NCBI GenBank assembly: GCA_900088475.1
Contig: FLMG01004374.1
Span: forward strand, 132,809-196,808
Length of the DNA stretch: 64,000 nt
Reading direction: 5' to 3'
Origin: Hyphochytrium catenoides
Lineage: Eukaryota > Sar > Hyphochytriomycetes > Hyphochytriales > Hyphochytriaceae
This document shows positions 22,301 to 35,419 of this stretch, in pieces. Within the stretch, counting starts at the first letter, position 1. Each line of letters begins with the position of its first letter. The position numbers and the translations under genes were made by a program. Below the pieces are notes generated by a model. That model searched no databases. It worked only from the letters and a program-made list of their open reading frames with translations, and was not told the DNA's origin.

Positions 22301-25300
22301 TCTGAAAGACAGTCTCTTCTTCTTTGGAGAGGTCTCTTATAGGCTTTAAGTATTTGACTTGCCGCTCCCCTCTTTTTCTCCCCTTCGTGGACATCTGGTA
22401 GACGATGTCACGGTCCCCAGCGTTATGTTCACAGAAGGATTGCGAAGGGACATCAGAGTGCCACCTTTCACAGGCCAAGAAGATGACGCCGAGAAGTAAG
22501 ACCCTAATGCGTGAATAACAGAGCGTCCGACTGGACACTGGAGAGTTCAACTTCTTCAGTTCTTTCGTCTTTCAGCCTTTCTTATGGTCATGCCGGCCTC
22601 ACCTATGCTTCAGGAGCCATAGCTATAATTTCGCACCTCTAACTATTCTCAATCCTGCATCACAGTGAGAGACGAAGAGNNNNNNNNNNNNNNNNNNNNN
22701 NNNNNNNNNNNNNNNNNNNNNNNNNNNNNNNNNTCTGGGACTGGAAGGAACATGCTTCACGCATTCTGTCTCTCCTTCCACAACTCCACTATGAAGTTTG
22801 CTGGTACAAGAGAAAGCTTGTATCTCTCGTGGACCGAAGACGAGGAATCCTCTCTCTATTACAGAGCCTTAAAGGGCAGATTAAAGAAGCTGAGAGCCAG
22901 TCCATAGAGAGCGCAAATTTATGGACCGCCACAAGGGAGGTGGCAGAAAGTGTGAAGCAGCTAGAAGCGGCACTGGAACTATCACAAAGAAGGCTGAAGG
23001 ACTTAAGGTTACATACTCCCATCAAAGACAGAGAGAGAGAGAGAGAAGAGGTCTAAATTTTGGAAAGTGAGAACCAGAAAAGAGAGAGCAAAGAGAACTT
23101 GAGGAATGCTTGCGTCACTTCCGCCACTGGATAGTGGAGAAGAAGGATCCTAATCTTTATTGTAACTGAAATCTTTCAAGTGCTCCTAGGGGTTTCTTCT
23201 TCTCTAAACACTTTCCCCTCGAGTCCTATCGTACTCGTGTTGTATGCTCTATAGAGTATCTGACTCCTCCTCCTTCTTTCGTCTGTTTATCCCTTCCATA
23301 TTCTTCAGAAAGCTGGATGCGCGGGCACGAGAGGAGCTGAGCACTCTGAAGATCGCTCTGACAGCCACGAGAGATAACTTTGCCCGCGCTTCCACTGGAA
23401 CAAACTTTAGAGAGATTGGTAAGGATTGTGCTTTCTCATGAGTGGAATGACTAAGACAGTGGACTTGGGTTGTTGAATAGTGAAGGCGGGTGAGGTTGAG
23501 ACTCTGTGTTGAAAGGGACTCCATAGCTCAGACTGCGAGTTGGCTGAGTGGGACCCGTCCTAAATAGAGAAGGGGTGATGCTTGTTGGAGGAGACACTCG
23601 CTGCCGGTGGACGAAACTTATTTCTCGTCTTAATCGCAGACTACTGGCGTAACGAAGCAGAAGTCGCGTCCACCATGAAGGGCAGAGCTGAAAGGGAGAT
23701 AACAAAACTTACTGACGAGATTCGAGCGTTGGAGAGAGAAACCTCGAAGACAGAGATTGAGGTATTGAAGCTATGATGCTCTAACGCTTCTGAAGCCTCT
23801 ATTTTTGTCTATCTTTATCCAGCTTCATCCGTTCCCCTATTTTTCTCTGGTTTTATACATGTACGTACCTTAGCCATTTGAGCTGGTCATCTTCACCATC
23901 TCAATGGGGTGAGCTCTAAGGAAGAGATGGTGCTTGGTCCCCAAAAAGATTATTGCTGCTTATGACACTAGCTCCCTTTCTCACGTTGCTACAAATCTCA
24001 CCGACGCCATGTTAATAGTGGCGTGACAAGACTCGTGCTCTAAAGAGGATGACCACGCAGCACCTTACCATCATGCAAGGATTATCCGACAAGAAAGAGT
24101 TGCTGAAGCTGCGGTACGTGACGTAACTCCCCCCACTTCAGGTCTTTGGACTTCTAGATCTCTGTACTTGTGCGCCTCCTTATCCAATACTCTGGTTTAT
24201 TTTCTCTTCTTATCCAACACTTGGGTGGTTGTTCTGCCCACAGCTTCAAGCATGAGGTCCAGTTGTTTGAAGACTTGGGCCACCAGGGAAAAGAGCTTAA
24301 AGCCGACATGGCGGAGGTCGAGAAAGAGATACAACGGTAATTAATGGAAGGCCAGCTGGGTAACAAGAGCAAAGAGGCTTAGGGAACTGATCTAGAAGGA
24401 AAAGAGATGACCCGCATAGGCCATTCAATTCTCAATCTATTTTCCTCTTACGCAAGGGGACAGATCAGGTTATACTCTATACCAGGCACCTAATTCCTGC
24501 CGTCGGTTCTGGCTTTTCCAGGAGAGAGAAAGTCCTGGTAGCCATTGCGAGCGGTCTTCGCTGCCTAGAGGTTGCGATTGAATGCTTCCACTCTGGGGTA
24601 GAGCCAGACTTCGACACTCTATTTCCTCTCTCCCCACCAGTTACAACTGAAGTAGGAAAGACGACCGAACTCGAGGAGGCAGGGAAAGCTACCGCGCAAA
24701 TGGTCGAGATGCCGAAGACTCCTCCAAAAGAGGAGAAAGTCGAAGAGGCCCCCAAAACTATTGAAGACCGGCCCAAGACGCCTGAGCCAATCACGTTACT
24801 TTCTAGCGTGGCTGTAGCAAGCAATCCTCTCACCATTCTCTCGCTCGAACAGATCGTAACCACTAGAAAGTACGCATATCTTCGTTCAACTACTTCCTCT
24901 CTTTCCCACCGTTCTAGTCCTGCTATCTTGCTGTACTTTCAGGGTAGCTTAGTAGTTTCTGGGCCTCTTTTAATGGAGCCACCGTCCCGTTTGCTCTTTT
25001 CAACGCGTTCTTGCTCGTTCCTTTGACTTATCTTCCTTATTAACCCATCCCAGGAAACCCTCAAGCCAGAAGTTGGGAGGAACTGCGTTGGCCTCTCGCT
25101 TGTCAGGAGCGAGGCGCTCCGAGCTCGGTCCGAGTGCTTTGGGTTCCAGAGGAGGCCACAGAGGGCTCAGCCGACAGTCGAGTAGACAGTCGATAGGCAC
25201 GAGCGCGGGATTGCTACGAGAGAAAACAAAGTTAGAGAAACTTCAACAAAGCTACGATCAAAGCGTCTCTCTCGTCTTCAAAGAGACAAGAAAGGAGGTG

Positions 25301-28300
25301 GCACAGAAGGCAAAGGTAATATCTCGCTCACTCTCTTTCTCTCATATGGTTCTCTGTCGTCTCAGATGTCGGCACCTCTTCAGAGGTGAATATCTCTTTG
25401 TCCTTTTCCTGTTGTTTAAGCCTTTTTTCGATGGCACATTGCATGCCCATTATCTTTCTTCCACATCGTCCTCGCAATGTCCATTAACTCTAAGTATATG
25501 TAGATCGAAATACCTCTCTAACTCATCCCGTCTTTGTCTAGAACCTAAACCTCTCAACTTTGGATCTGGGAGGGCCTTCCCAGGCCGATAGCATGTCTAC
25601 AACGCGAAGTAGGGATCAGACTTACTACCTCTTTCACTTGCTCCGTCCTTCACAAGCTCATTGATAGCTGCTTCTTTTTCGGATAGAAATGTAGTCCTTT
25701 CGCTTTCTTTGAGTGGTTTATCTGCTCATTCATGTTCATTTAGGCCGCTTCGTCACTTCTCAGACGCTGGTCAAGCTTGCTCTACTCTTCAGCAAACAGA
25801 ACCCTCTTGTCTGGATGCGCTAGTCTCGTTCGTTTGTCCTTTGGCCACCTGTTCCATCGCCAATCACTTTGACTCACTCAGAGCCAGCGGAACCTGTGCT
25901 GTCCCTTCCAAAAGCATTTGCACCTCCGCTCATTAGCCGAACCTCGGCCATCCTAACTGCCCTTCTCATTGCACTTTGCTCTTGCACTCTTGTCCTTAAT
26001 ATCTCACTGCAGCCACTGATACGAGGAATTCGAGCGCCACGCGTAACTCTGTGGATTTGAGTACTCTTTTGACCTTGGAGGCACCAGCTCGACCTGCTGA
26101 AGTGGTAAAGCCTCCTATTGCGAACAGAAAGAGAACGGATCTGCAGAAGATTATTACAAGCAAAAAAAGCAAAGACGGAGCTACCGGAGGTAGGGTAGAA
26201 CTTCTCCTCTCGGCGTTGTTGAAACAATGTTCAGTTGAACCCCTGACAGCAGTGAAGCTCTATCATGTTGCCCTATCACGCATTATGAAGTGGTGCATCC
26301 CCTAGATGCCCACTGACTTAGGATTGACCCTCGAATCTGGACCTCTACTTCTCATTGTTCTCGAAAGTGCCTGTCCTCCATCGCCTCTTCTCACATTGCT
26401 TCCGGTCAGGCAAGCGGGGTAAAGGAAATCATCAGCATGCCAGCGTCCAAGTCGAATATAAAAAGCCAGATTGGGTCGCGGATGAAGAGGATGAGTTGGA
26501 GGTTTCAAATGTCAATTTTCTAGATACAGCCAACTTTGGTGCGTCTAATATGACCGAGATGAGTCTCAACGGGGTTTGTTTTGTACGCCTCCCTCTGCGG
26601 TTTCCTTTTCATCATCTGCTTAGAGGTTCTTCATCAGGCAGAGACGGATTCCAGTCTTTCACTCTCTTGAGTTCTCTCTCCTGACCGTGATCATAGTCCT
26701 TCTTATGCTTCCTATTCCAGCATTCTTTTGTTCGCTAGTCTAGATTCCTTCCTATCGCCGGACGAAGGTCCAACTTCCGAACGGCTCACATTGAGTTTGA
26801 CCTCGCAGCCCTGAGCGCTAGCTCTTCTCAAGATGAGGAACAGACGACGGGAAGAAGGGTCCGCAGCGTTTTCCTAGAGACAAGCAAGAAGACCTTAATA
26901 GGGCAATCGGAAGAAGAAGAACAGGGGGATAGGAGCCAAGAGGAGGCCGAGGCATCGGATGACGAGAAAGAGAAGAATAACTCCAGGAGCGTCACAGTCA
27001 TGAAGGAGGTTGTCGACGTAGAGACAGGCGGGGACCGGTTATCCACGATAAGAGATTGGCGCTCTAGCATCTTCCTCAAAAGTGGGATCGTGAATGAGGC
27101 GGGTTGGAAAAAGGGCACCTTAAACCCTTCGATCTTGGGCCGTGCAGGTGCTGCCTAGATATAGATTTCTCCTCCTCCGGGTCAACAACCCTTGTGACCC
27201 TCTCCCGTGGTTCTTGGTTGTTATCCGCTTGGCTTAACATCCTATCCTCTTGCTCTTTGCTACTGCTTGTCTCCTTTAGATTCTCTCCTGCAGGCAGCAA
27301 ATTCCGCTTCTGGTCACATCCCCACTCTTCCTCGCTCGAAGACTTTTCTGGCGCTTTCAAGCTCCAAAGGTCAGCTTTTGGATGTTCCCCAGAAAGCTAA
27401 GGGAGAGATAGATGAGACAGGAGTTGCAAATGAAGGAAGGAGTACGAAGAAACCCCTCTCTCTTAACGAGCTTGCAAGGGCTAAAGATAGGGAGGCATCC
27501 CTCGGGGAGAAGGGTGAAGGTGAAGAAGTGGTACAAGACCAGAAGGTCCCTACACTCGCTACTCCGTCCGATCTAAAAGATGAGCCAGAGCTTAGAGAAT
27601 CAGAAGAAGCAAGAGAGCCCATGCCTAGCGGTATGTGTCCCTTTCTAGCTGTTAGAAGGTTCAGGAGAATGATGTGATATGAGATACAGCTACTAGCTGT
27701 TATTAGCGAACGCTAAATTGTAGTGCCCTGCGTTGTGAGGACAGGACGAGGTAGAGAGGGTAGACAGAGAAGGACTCTGAATGATGTCTAAGTATGAAGA
27801 AGAAGAGGCTATTTGTCCGAGAGAGGAGCAAAGAGGTTCTGTAGGAAGGGTTGGTCGGCCTATACTAATCAATTTCGATCACAGGCGTTGTGAGGCCCTT
27901 GACGGTGATTGACAAAGAGGTATTGCCAGAGGAGTGCGAGAAGGCGACAGCTGTCTCCGTTTTCCCGAGCGGTCGGGAAGTCCTTGAGAGTCTCCAACTG
28001 CCTCTATCCCCGATGGCCACGCTCTCTCCCTCCTCTCCAGGTAAAGAGGAGGTGCCAAATCCATACCCTGGTAGTGACCGAAAGGTAAGAATCCGGCAAA
28101 ACTGTTCTAGCCTTCGATCGCGCTTTCCTTTGAGCATTTCTCTCTCACAATATTCGCTAGAATGCACTCACCCGCTTCCAGCTGCCTAGTAGTTGGGGTC
28201 CTCTCCCTAGCTTTAACCTATATATGAGGGATGGGGTCCTCGATCCAAGCTTTTGATCTCCTTTAACTTTTGTTAATAACTCTTCTCGTATTTCTGATTA

Positions 28301-30214
28301 ACAGGTACTCGAGCTAAGTACCCTACGTGGGTCATTCGTCCATGGCATGAAGTTCCGCGCACCTTTGACAGAAAGCGAGGAAGATAAGGAGGGGATGGAG
28401 GGCTTGGAAGTTGAAGAGAGCAATCTCAAGCTGCTAATCTCGTCGCTTCCGAAGGGGTTTGTTCGCCCATCCACTGCTCTTTCGTCCAAACATGCTTCCT
28501 ATCTGGACCACATAAGGGAAGCCACTGAGGAGGACGGGAGAGACGTTGACGTAGATGATGAGAACGCAATAATTACTGAGATTAAGCAAGAGGACAACAC
28601 GGCTTCCCAACTCCAGGTGGTGGGGAGCCCAGTGAGAGCAGAGCGGAGAGAGAGGCATAAGCCGAACAAAATGGAGGAGGGACGAGGAACAGAGGATACC
28701 CGATATGAAAGTGGGAGGAGTGACGAAGAAGAGGACGAAGGAATGGACGAAGTCTACGAGCTCAGGAGTCTTCCAAAACTCAGCACTTCCGAGATCAGCC
28801 TTCAACCTCCGCCAATCAATGTCATTGTACCTGTGTCTTCTTCCTCAGCGCCTTCGGGGACCACTACGGCCTCTGGACCGTCACTCGATTCGTTGGAGCC
28901 GCTGCAAAGTGATATGGCAGCCGAGAAGGGAAGTGACACGGGGAGCAACCTGATATCTGTTCTGAGGATTACTAGGCCGCCGAGTTATCCTCGCCCGGCT
29001 GAGTTTGGCCCACTTCCCTCACAGACCGCTGTGATAGATACCGTCTCAAGGTCAGAATATCCACTTTTTGAATCTCTCCCTCCTTACTTGGTGACTCGTG
29101 TCCTTCGAACATCATCTGTCCTCTTTTTAACTCCTTTTCTCCTTTCAATCAACCTTATCACCTCTCATGACTTTTATTCACTCAGCCAAGGGACAAAGAA
29201 GGCGCTACAAGTCCAAATATCTCCTCTTTTGAAGCTAGAGAGCTCTGGCGAAGCTGCAGAGGAGACAGCTAATCAAACAAAAGCTATAGAGAGCCATCTG
29301 AGCAGCGGCATCTCTTCCCTGATTTCTGTAGAAAAAGTCCCATCTCCCATTAGAAAGGAGCAAGAGAAAATGAAGGAAGGCTTAGCGGAAGCAGCAGATG
29401 TAGACGTAGAAACAGGTGCTGGAAAGACTTCCGCCTTCGAAGAAAGAAAGGCTTCCGCTATACCGCGAATTCCTTTCTCCAGGTCAGAGTCTCTATCCAG
29501 TTTGCACAGAGCTAGTAAGCAGAGAGACAGCATTAGTTCCCAAATTGGAACATTTGCGATTGGTGGTGGAGAGACTATTCCGGAAGAAAAGCCCAGTTCG
29601 CCTCTCCCCGCACCACAGGCCGCAAAGGAGACAACTGACAGCATTTCCACTGTCATAGAAGTGCAAGGCAGTACCGTCAAGGTAAGGAGAGCGGTCCATT
29701 GTAAGCAGACGAGGCTATAGATGGGGAGAAGACTTGTGAAACTGGTGGCTTAGGAGGGAAGACAAGATTAAGATGGAAGCCAAAGGCCGTCCTTAACCGT
29801 CATCGTCTACAGAGAGCGGTGCCTCCTAAGAAGGAGCTGACGCTGGCCGAGATTGACGAAAGACTGAAAGAGCTCTTCAAGGATGATCCGACGGGAGGAC
29901 GGCAAAAGAGGTCAGGTCCAAGTGCTAGCCTGCATTCCACTTTCTCTTCAGGGCTTTCCCGTTGCTTCCATCCATGTTATTTTCTCTTCCTGTCTGTCTC
30001 TCTCTCTGTGCATTGCGATGCAGCCTCTCATCCCTCACCAGCACCGGCCAACTGACCTTTGCCAACCAACCTCTGTTCAAAATTTTGGGTCAGTGCCTGG
30101 CAAGGGTTTATAAAACGGGAGCAATCCGAAGCCGAGCGCGCCGCCTATCGCGAGCTCTATCCGCATCTATATAAAGGCGAAGACACATCCAAAAACGGAG
30201 GAAGGGAAGAATGA
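16352..30214 (+). CDS. very large SFI1-like Trp-repeat, ankyrin and coiled-coil protein, about 2,800 aa
   Basis: Probable centrin-binding or centrosome/basal-body scaffold (inference). About 27 exons join in phase from 16352 to the TGA at 30212-30214. Main exons: to 17697, 17901-18233, 18423-18488, 18721 to about 20032, then smaller coiled-coil exons to about 25.6 kb and acidic exons to the end. Residues about 245-720 carry basic segments with regularly placed Trp and aromatic residues (VQSWWRMLKPL, FTMWKRWSKYK, FYKCWKSWRQYA, VWGLWTQWRKRL, FLTFHRWRVG), as in SFI1 repeats. About 940-1020 holds ankyrin-like units (NAWNQDGDTPLHLAARHW, AGADCTLTNACGMTAADMA). The middle (22.7-24.9 kb) is coiled coil (KQLEAALELSQRRLKDL, EREITKLTDEIRALERE). 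The C-terminal third is acidic, Ser-rich and probably disordered. Alternative: two genes, with a break near 20.9 kb where a stop follows KKVWNKIT; I prefer the spliced reading because both flanks stay in phase. An N gap lies inside. Confidence 0.72.
22680..22733. other. assembly gap of 54 N
   Basis: Run of 54 N inside what I read as a coding exon of the large SFI1-like gene. The upstream side enters with NERRR and the downstream side leaves with WDWKEHASRILSLL. The true length is unknown, so frame across the gap is assumed, not shown. Confidence 0.99.
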
Positions 30215-31156
30215 TGTGCAGGACGTTTTGCGCAGACAGGGAGGCACGCACATGATGCCAGGTCAACCCTGTGCTGGCTATCCTATCCAACCAGCGGCGC
30301 AAGACCTAATCGATCTCCTTTCCTTGGGTTTATCTGTACTCGTTATGGCAGCGAAGACGGAGAAAGCTCCTATTTACTCACGTCAGAATACTTTTTAGGC
30401 TAGCCACTGATGAGCAAGCTGCAGCCTTTGCTGCCGGAACTCTCCTACTTATTTATTATGTCAATCCTTAAGTCCATCACATCAGGTCCTCCCCATACCT
30501 CACATGCCCACAGTCTTCTCGTTGTACTTTATTGTTAATGCAAAGAACCTGCTCAAGTCGCAGGACAACTGTTCTCGGCCTCTTGAGGTCACTCTGGACT
30601 GAGCCCACAGGGTCGGTCAGACGACTAAGGCTAGGTCACTGCCCTGCCATCAGGCTTCTCCCCTATCTTCAGATCTGCCCCGGTCTCAGTCCCGGTTGCC
30701 TTGAGACCTTCCTTATAGAGCCCTGTGCGCTGACCACCATCTCTGGCTTCCCCTGTGGCCCACGGTCCAAGAGATCCCCGCTCGCGCCATCAGCAGAGAG
30801 ACGAATCCTCTCGCAAGAACGGTCAGAACCATGACAAAATGGGCGTTAGCGGCTCCTAATGTGTTACCGCCAAAAACCAACTTCCTCCTCCGTCTTTCTC
30901 TTCAACACCCAGCTCTCAATGCCCTTTAACACGCCCTGCTGTGCTGCATCTCTCAGTCTCATTACTGCCTGCATGGCCTGCTCCCGTGTAGAACCCGTTC
31001 TCCTCCCACTCTATGGCTGCTAATGATGAAAGTCGTAGCGGAGGAGCAGTAGCTGGGTCCTCACTTCTTCTATTAACCTTTCCCAATGAGTGCCTCTAGG
31101 ATGTCTGTTGCGTGGCCTTGCCTAGCATGAAAGGCTAGCCCGCCCTTCTTGCCCTA
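30215..31156. other. intergenic, no gene seen
   Basis: 942 bases between the large scaffold gene and symplekin, both plus strand. The frame at 30532-30834 has no resemblance to any family and no splice partners. It presumably holds the 3' UTR and the symplekin promoter. Confidence 0.5.
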
Positions 31157-34100
31157 ATGGATGTAAAGGAAAATGTCGTCCAGCTGTTGAACGATGCCCA
31201 CCTCGCTGGCCAGACTGAAAAGCTGCAGCTACTAGCGACGGTCAGGGAGATCGCTTTCAATAGGGACCACAGCGTGATTCCTATCATCGCACCTGGCGTG
31301 GCAGAGCTCAAGGTTGATCAACATGTCAAAGCTCGACTCTTCTGCCTAAACTTCTTTGAGGATATCTTGAGGTCATCGGACTGTGCGGAACCAGCTGCGA
31401 GGAGGGAATATATACGGCTTTTCTTGGATTGTCTTCAATTCCTGCTTCATGATAGCAATGACAACGTTCTCAGGAGAGCCATACATGGCTCAGGAACAGC
31501 AATCTCTGCCCTTGCGGCTGTTGCGCCCTCCATGGCTTCCCAGGGAACCGAGCAAACTATCCAGGGGCTCTGGGTGGCAGCAAGAGATGTTAAAGCTTTA
31601 GCCCTGAGCTTTCTGGATTCCCCCAACTCCAGTCTTCAAGCTGCCGCTGTGAAGCTCTGTCAGACTCTTCTATTGAATCTCACGAATAGCACCTTACGCT
31701 ACTCCACCTCAACCGAAGCGTCAACCTCAGCGGTTGTTGATGAGCAGTTGCCTTCCGTAGATAGTCATCTTGGCTCTCAATCGGACTGCTTCAGAGTGAT
31801 GATCACCAAGCTGGATCGGCTGCTGCTTGACACGGGTAGGTCTGTGTTCTTTTGTCTCCCTTCATTCAACTCCGGCTGTTTTCAATGAGGTCCTGATGGA
31901 ACGGTGCTATTCTCAAGACACAGGGTCAGATCCTGCTTTCCTCCAATCCTTTCATTAAGTCTTTAGTCTTTGTGCTTCAGGACCGTCTCAGCGCTTCCTC
32001 ATGCCACGCCACCAGTCATAATATTCACAAATTTGAACTTTCCTATGCCCTACCGCGCAGACCTTGAGACACAAACCATACAGCAGGTCTTTCACGCTGT
32101 CTGTCTAATAATTATCCAGAAACCTGAGCTCTATGCCATCACTCAAGAGAGCATTGAGAAGTTTATAGCCCAGGTTGTCTCCCATCCCCAAAGTACGCTC
32201 TTCGCTTCCGCACAGCGGACACTCGAGTCAGCGTCAAGACGATTGGTTGGCCGTAGCGCTACTCCACTCCTTCAGCAGGTCCAAAAGCTGTTCGCAACCT
32301 TGCAGAGTCAGTTGTCTGTGGTTGACAAAACAATCGATCGACTACCTCTTCGGACCCTGAGTACTAACTCGAAAGGCGATACTCTTTCGGAGCAGAGGAC
32401 GACCAAGCTTTGGTCTCAGGTTCCGACGGGAAAAAAGCGACCCCGAGGAGGTGAAGGTAGGCATGAAGTACGTCTTCTAATCGCATCTCTTTCTTGATCA
32501 TGCGTTTCATCTTTCTTGGGCTTCGGAGGGCGCTCATTGCCAGTTGTTTCTCGGTTGAGTAGGTCTTGAAGACGTTACCGTGGGCGTCCAGCTTACAGAG
32601 TATTCAGACAACTTTCAGAGCCTGATGGCTTTGCAGGCGCAGCAGCGTATCATAAAAAAGCACATGAGCATGTCTAACTTCTTTCCTAGAAAGGAGATAT
32701 TTCTCAGCAGTGTTCTCTGCAAGCTAGTCGTGCAGAACCACATTGCCTTTAGTCAGACAAAAAATCCAGAGAAGTCAGACTCAATCAACAGCGTACTGGC
32801 ACACATCTGTGAGGATTTACCTCTTAGGAAGGAATTGGCTGTGTCACTTCTCTTCGAGATCTATTCCTGGCAGGCCGTCACTGAACTCCGCATGCCCGGC
32901 ACGTCCGAGCAAGTCTATGGAAAGACTCTTCTTCAAATTCTTCAATCCGTCCTTCAGGATGAAGCTGAGGCTGTTGAGAACAGAAAGGCGCTGCTCTACG
33001 TCCTTCAGAAGGCTCCGCAGATCACCAAGGACTGCGTTAGGTTGTTATACAAAGGCATCACAAACCCCACCTACCGGTCTCTGGGTCTCCTAGCCTTGCG
33101 GGATCTTGTGCTACTGCGTCCTGTTTGGCGCTCAGTATGCTGTATTCTAATACTGGAAAGATGTTTTAGCGGAGAAAGGGCAGAGAGAGAAGCTGCGATC
33201 AACTGCGTGTTGAGAAATCTCGTCTCATTGCCCAGTTTGATACCAGCCATAGACACTTTTGCACTCGGCTTCCTCCGACTGTTTGGGATGTCAAGGCTAG
33301 AAGCGTGCCAAGCCATGCTGACAGAATTGGTGCCTGACATGAACGGGCTAACTTCCGCAAGAGTTGGAATTGGTGAAGCAGATAAAACGTTCAGATTGGA
33401 GCTCCCAGAAGCCGCTGTGCTGACTGCGTTAGAACTATCAGAATGGATAGACGAACAAGCAGCGGAGAAGCCAGATGGTAAGGAGGACGCTGCTTCCAGG
33501 CTGGACTTAACTCTGGCCCTATGTGCCCGAAGACCCGAGCTTTTTCAGCGCTTTCTTCAGGTAAATCTTCTCCGTCATACGCGGTAAGGCCAGGCTCCAA
33601 AGTAGGACTGAGTCGATATGCCAGGTGATCACTTCTATTGCAGGCTCAAGATTTACAGAACCTGACGCTCTGCAAGCCGTGAGACCCTTTGCTCGGATGT
33701 TGGCTCTAAGTGATAGCAGGCGGAAGACGGTGCTAAGTGCCGTGGAGCAAGAGTATTCCCCTGGAAATCAAGATATCATAGCAGAGATCATCTTGGGTAT
33801 GCTGGAAGTGGAAACGGCACGCGCCAAAGTGGTGAGTTATGGTTTGACTAGTTCTTTTGAATGGAGTTCTATACTATCTACTGAGGTAACTCCCCTTCTG
33901 TTTATTCTCTCTCTCGACTCGCTGCTTCGGTCGGCCGACTCTCTAACCATTTCGCTTCGTACTGGCAGCTTCCTGGCCTTTGCTCACTGTTGCACTGCAG
34001 GTAGAATGGGTAATGACCTTTGTGGGAGTGGATCCTCAGAGAACTAAACTCATGTTCTTAGTTTTGCCTCATATGACCCAAGAACAGGTAGGATATATCT

Positions 34101-35043
34101 AATAGCTGGTTTTTTTACGCTCTCCCGGCACATTGAGCTCTATTTATTGGTAGCCTAAGTATCCTTATTGTCTGGATCCACTTTCAATTAGCTCCATCAA
34201 GCGATGCCGTTAATCTTCAGACTACCAAAGGACCTAATGGAGCGAGCCATCCTCGCCGCAACGAGAAGCTCGTATTCAACTCCCGGTCAATTAATCTATC
34301 TCATACACATTGTCCAGAACTGTCCCTTAAGAGCTACTGTCTCTGGACTCAATCAATGCTTCGCTATGGAAGATACTTTCGGAAGGTCTCCCTCTATCTA
34401 TTTATCTACTCCTGTCTACTGCAGCGCAACAACTCTTTTCTTGGGTGGGGGTAGGCGTAGTAAAACTTAGGTTTTCCCGGGCTGTGGGACTGCGCTCTCA
34501 CCATTCGATCGCATGTCAGTATCCTTTAAAATCTGTGTTAGCCCCTAACTAGGCCTTTAACCACCATACGTGCCTGCCTCCTTCAGCGACGCTTTCAGGG
34601 AGGCGATCGAGCTGTTGTCCGTCTTAGAGACCCCTCCTCGCATGATCATACGGACCCTGATTCTTTGCCTCACCCGGTATCCAGTGCTTAAGGTAAAATT
34701 ACCTCTCATCCACTAAACCCATTATGACAAGTAAACGGCAAAACTAACGCAGTACCTTTATCTTTGCGCTCCTCTACCTTGTGGGATGGCAGGGCGTAGT
34801 CATCGACGCCTTACGGGCACTGGCGAGCAGAGAAGTATGGCAACAGCGCGAGCTATGGGAAGGCTTCAAGAAGTGTTGTTTGGTAGGTTCAATATCAATA
34901 AATTCTTTAGCGGAAGTAGCATCTTAATGGCCGAGTCCCAGATACTGGGGCCTTCCTCTTCTGCCACACTCGTCCTTCCAGATCAGCAGAGAGAACAGAT
35001 CATGGACCTATTCTCAGAGAACCAGCAGCAAGGTCTTTCTTAA
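31157..35043 (+). CDS. SYMPK: symplekin (Pta1-like), mRNA 3'-end processing scaffold
   Basis: Symplekin is the HEAT-repeat scaffold of the cleavage and polyadenylation machinery in the nucleus. Exons at 31157-31839, 31981-32456 and 32563-33560 are phase-consistent; the next begins at 33625, and shorter C-terminal exons follow near 34002, 34192, 34600 and 34789, ending at the TAA at 35041-35043. N-terminal helices (VVQLLNDAHLAGQTEKLQLL, VKARLFCLNFFEDIL, YIRLFLDCLQFLL) match the symplekin N-terminal HEAT region. The C-terminal part has the family's signature: FREAIELLSVLETPPRMI, RTLILCLTRYPVLKG and ALASREVWQQRELWEGFKKC, as in the symplekin C-terminal domain. A polar linker with TGKKRPRGG sits near the second intron. 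The protein is about 1,000 residues by my joins. Exact edges of the last three exons are uncertain. It is convergent with the Myb/H1 gene, about 376 bases apart. Confidence 0.9.
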
Positions 35044-35419
35044 GAGAGCTGGTGCTCACTCAGACGGCAACAAGGTTGACCGGCTACCTAGGACTGTGGC
35101 TCACGCGTACCAAGGCTCAAAGATGTACCTGAAAGGAATCTTGAAAGGACAAATTGACGACGGAAAATTAGGATATCAAGGTAGAAGACGATGAGACTTC
35201 CTATTGACTTCCTGGCTACCTCCTTCACAAGTACTAGTCCCCGCTAGTGGGCTTTGACCCATGTATATTATTCAAGAGCGGAACCATATAGTTACTAGGG
35301 TAGTAGTCACTGCTAGTGTGCTAAGATTTATAAAGTGAATATGCGGCCCTGAAATAGATATGCAGTTAGAACGCGCATTCAAGAGGTCACAGGGTGGCTT
35401 GCTGCTCCTCAAGCAAAGG

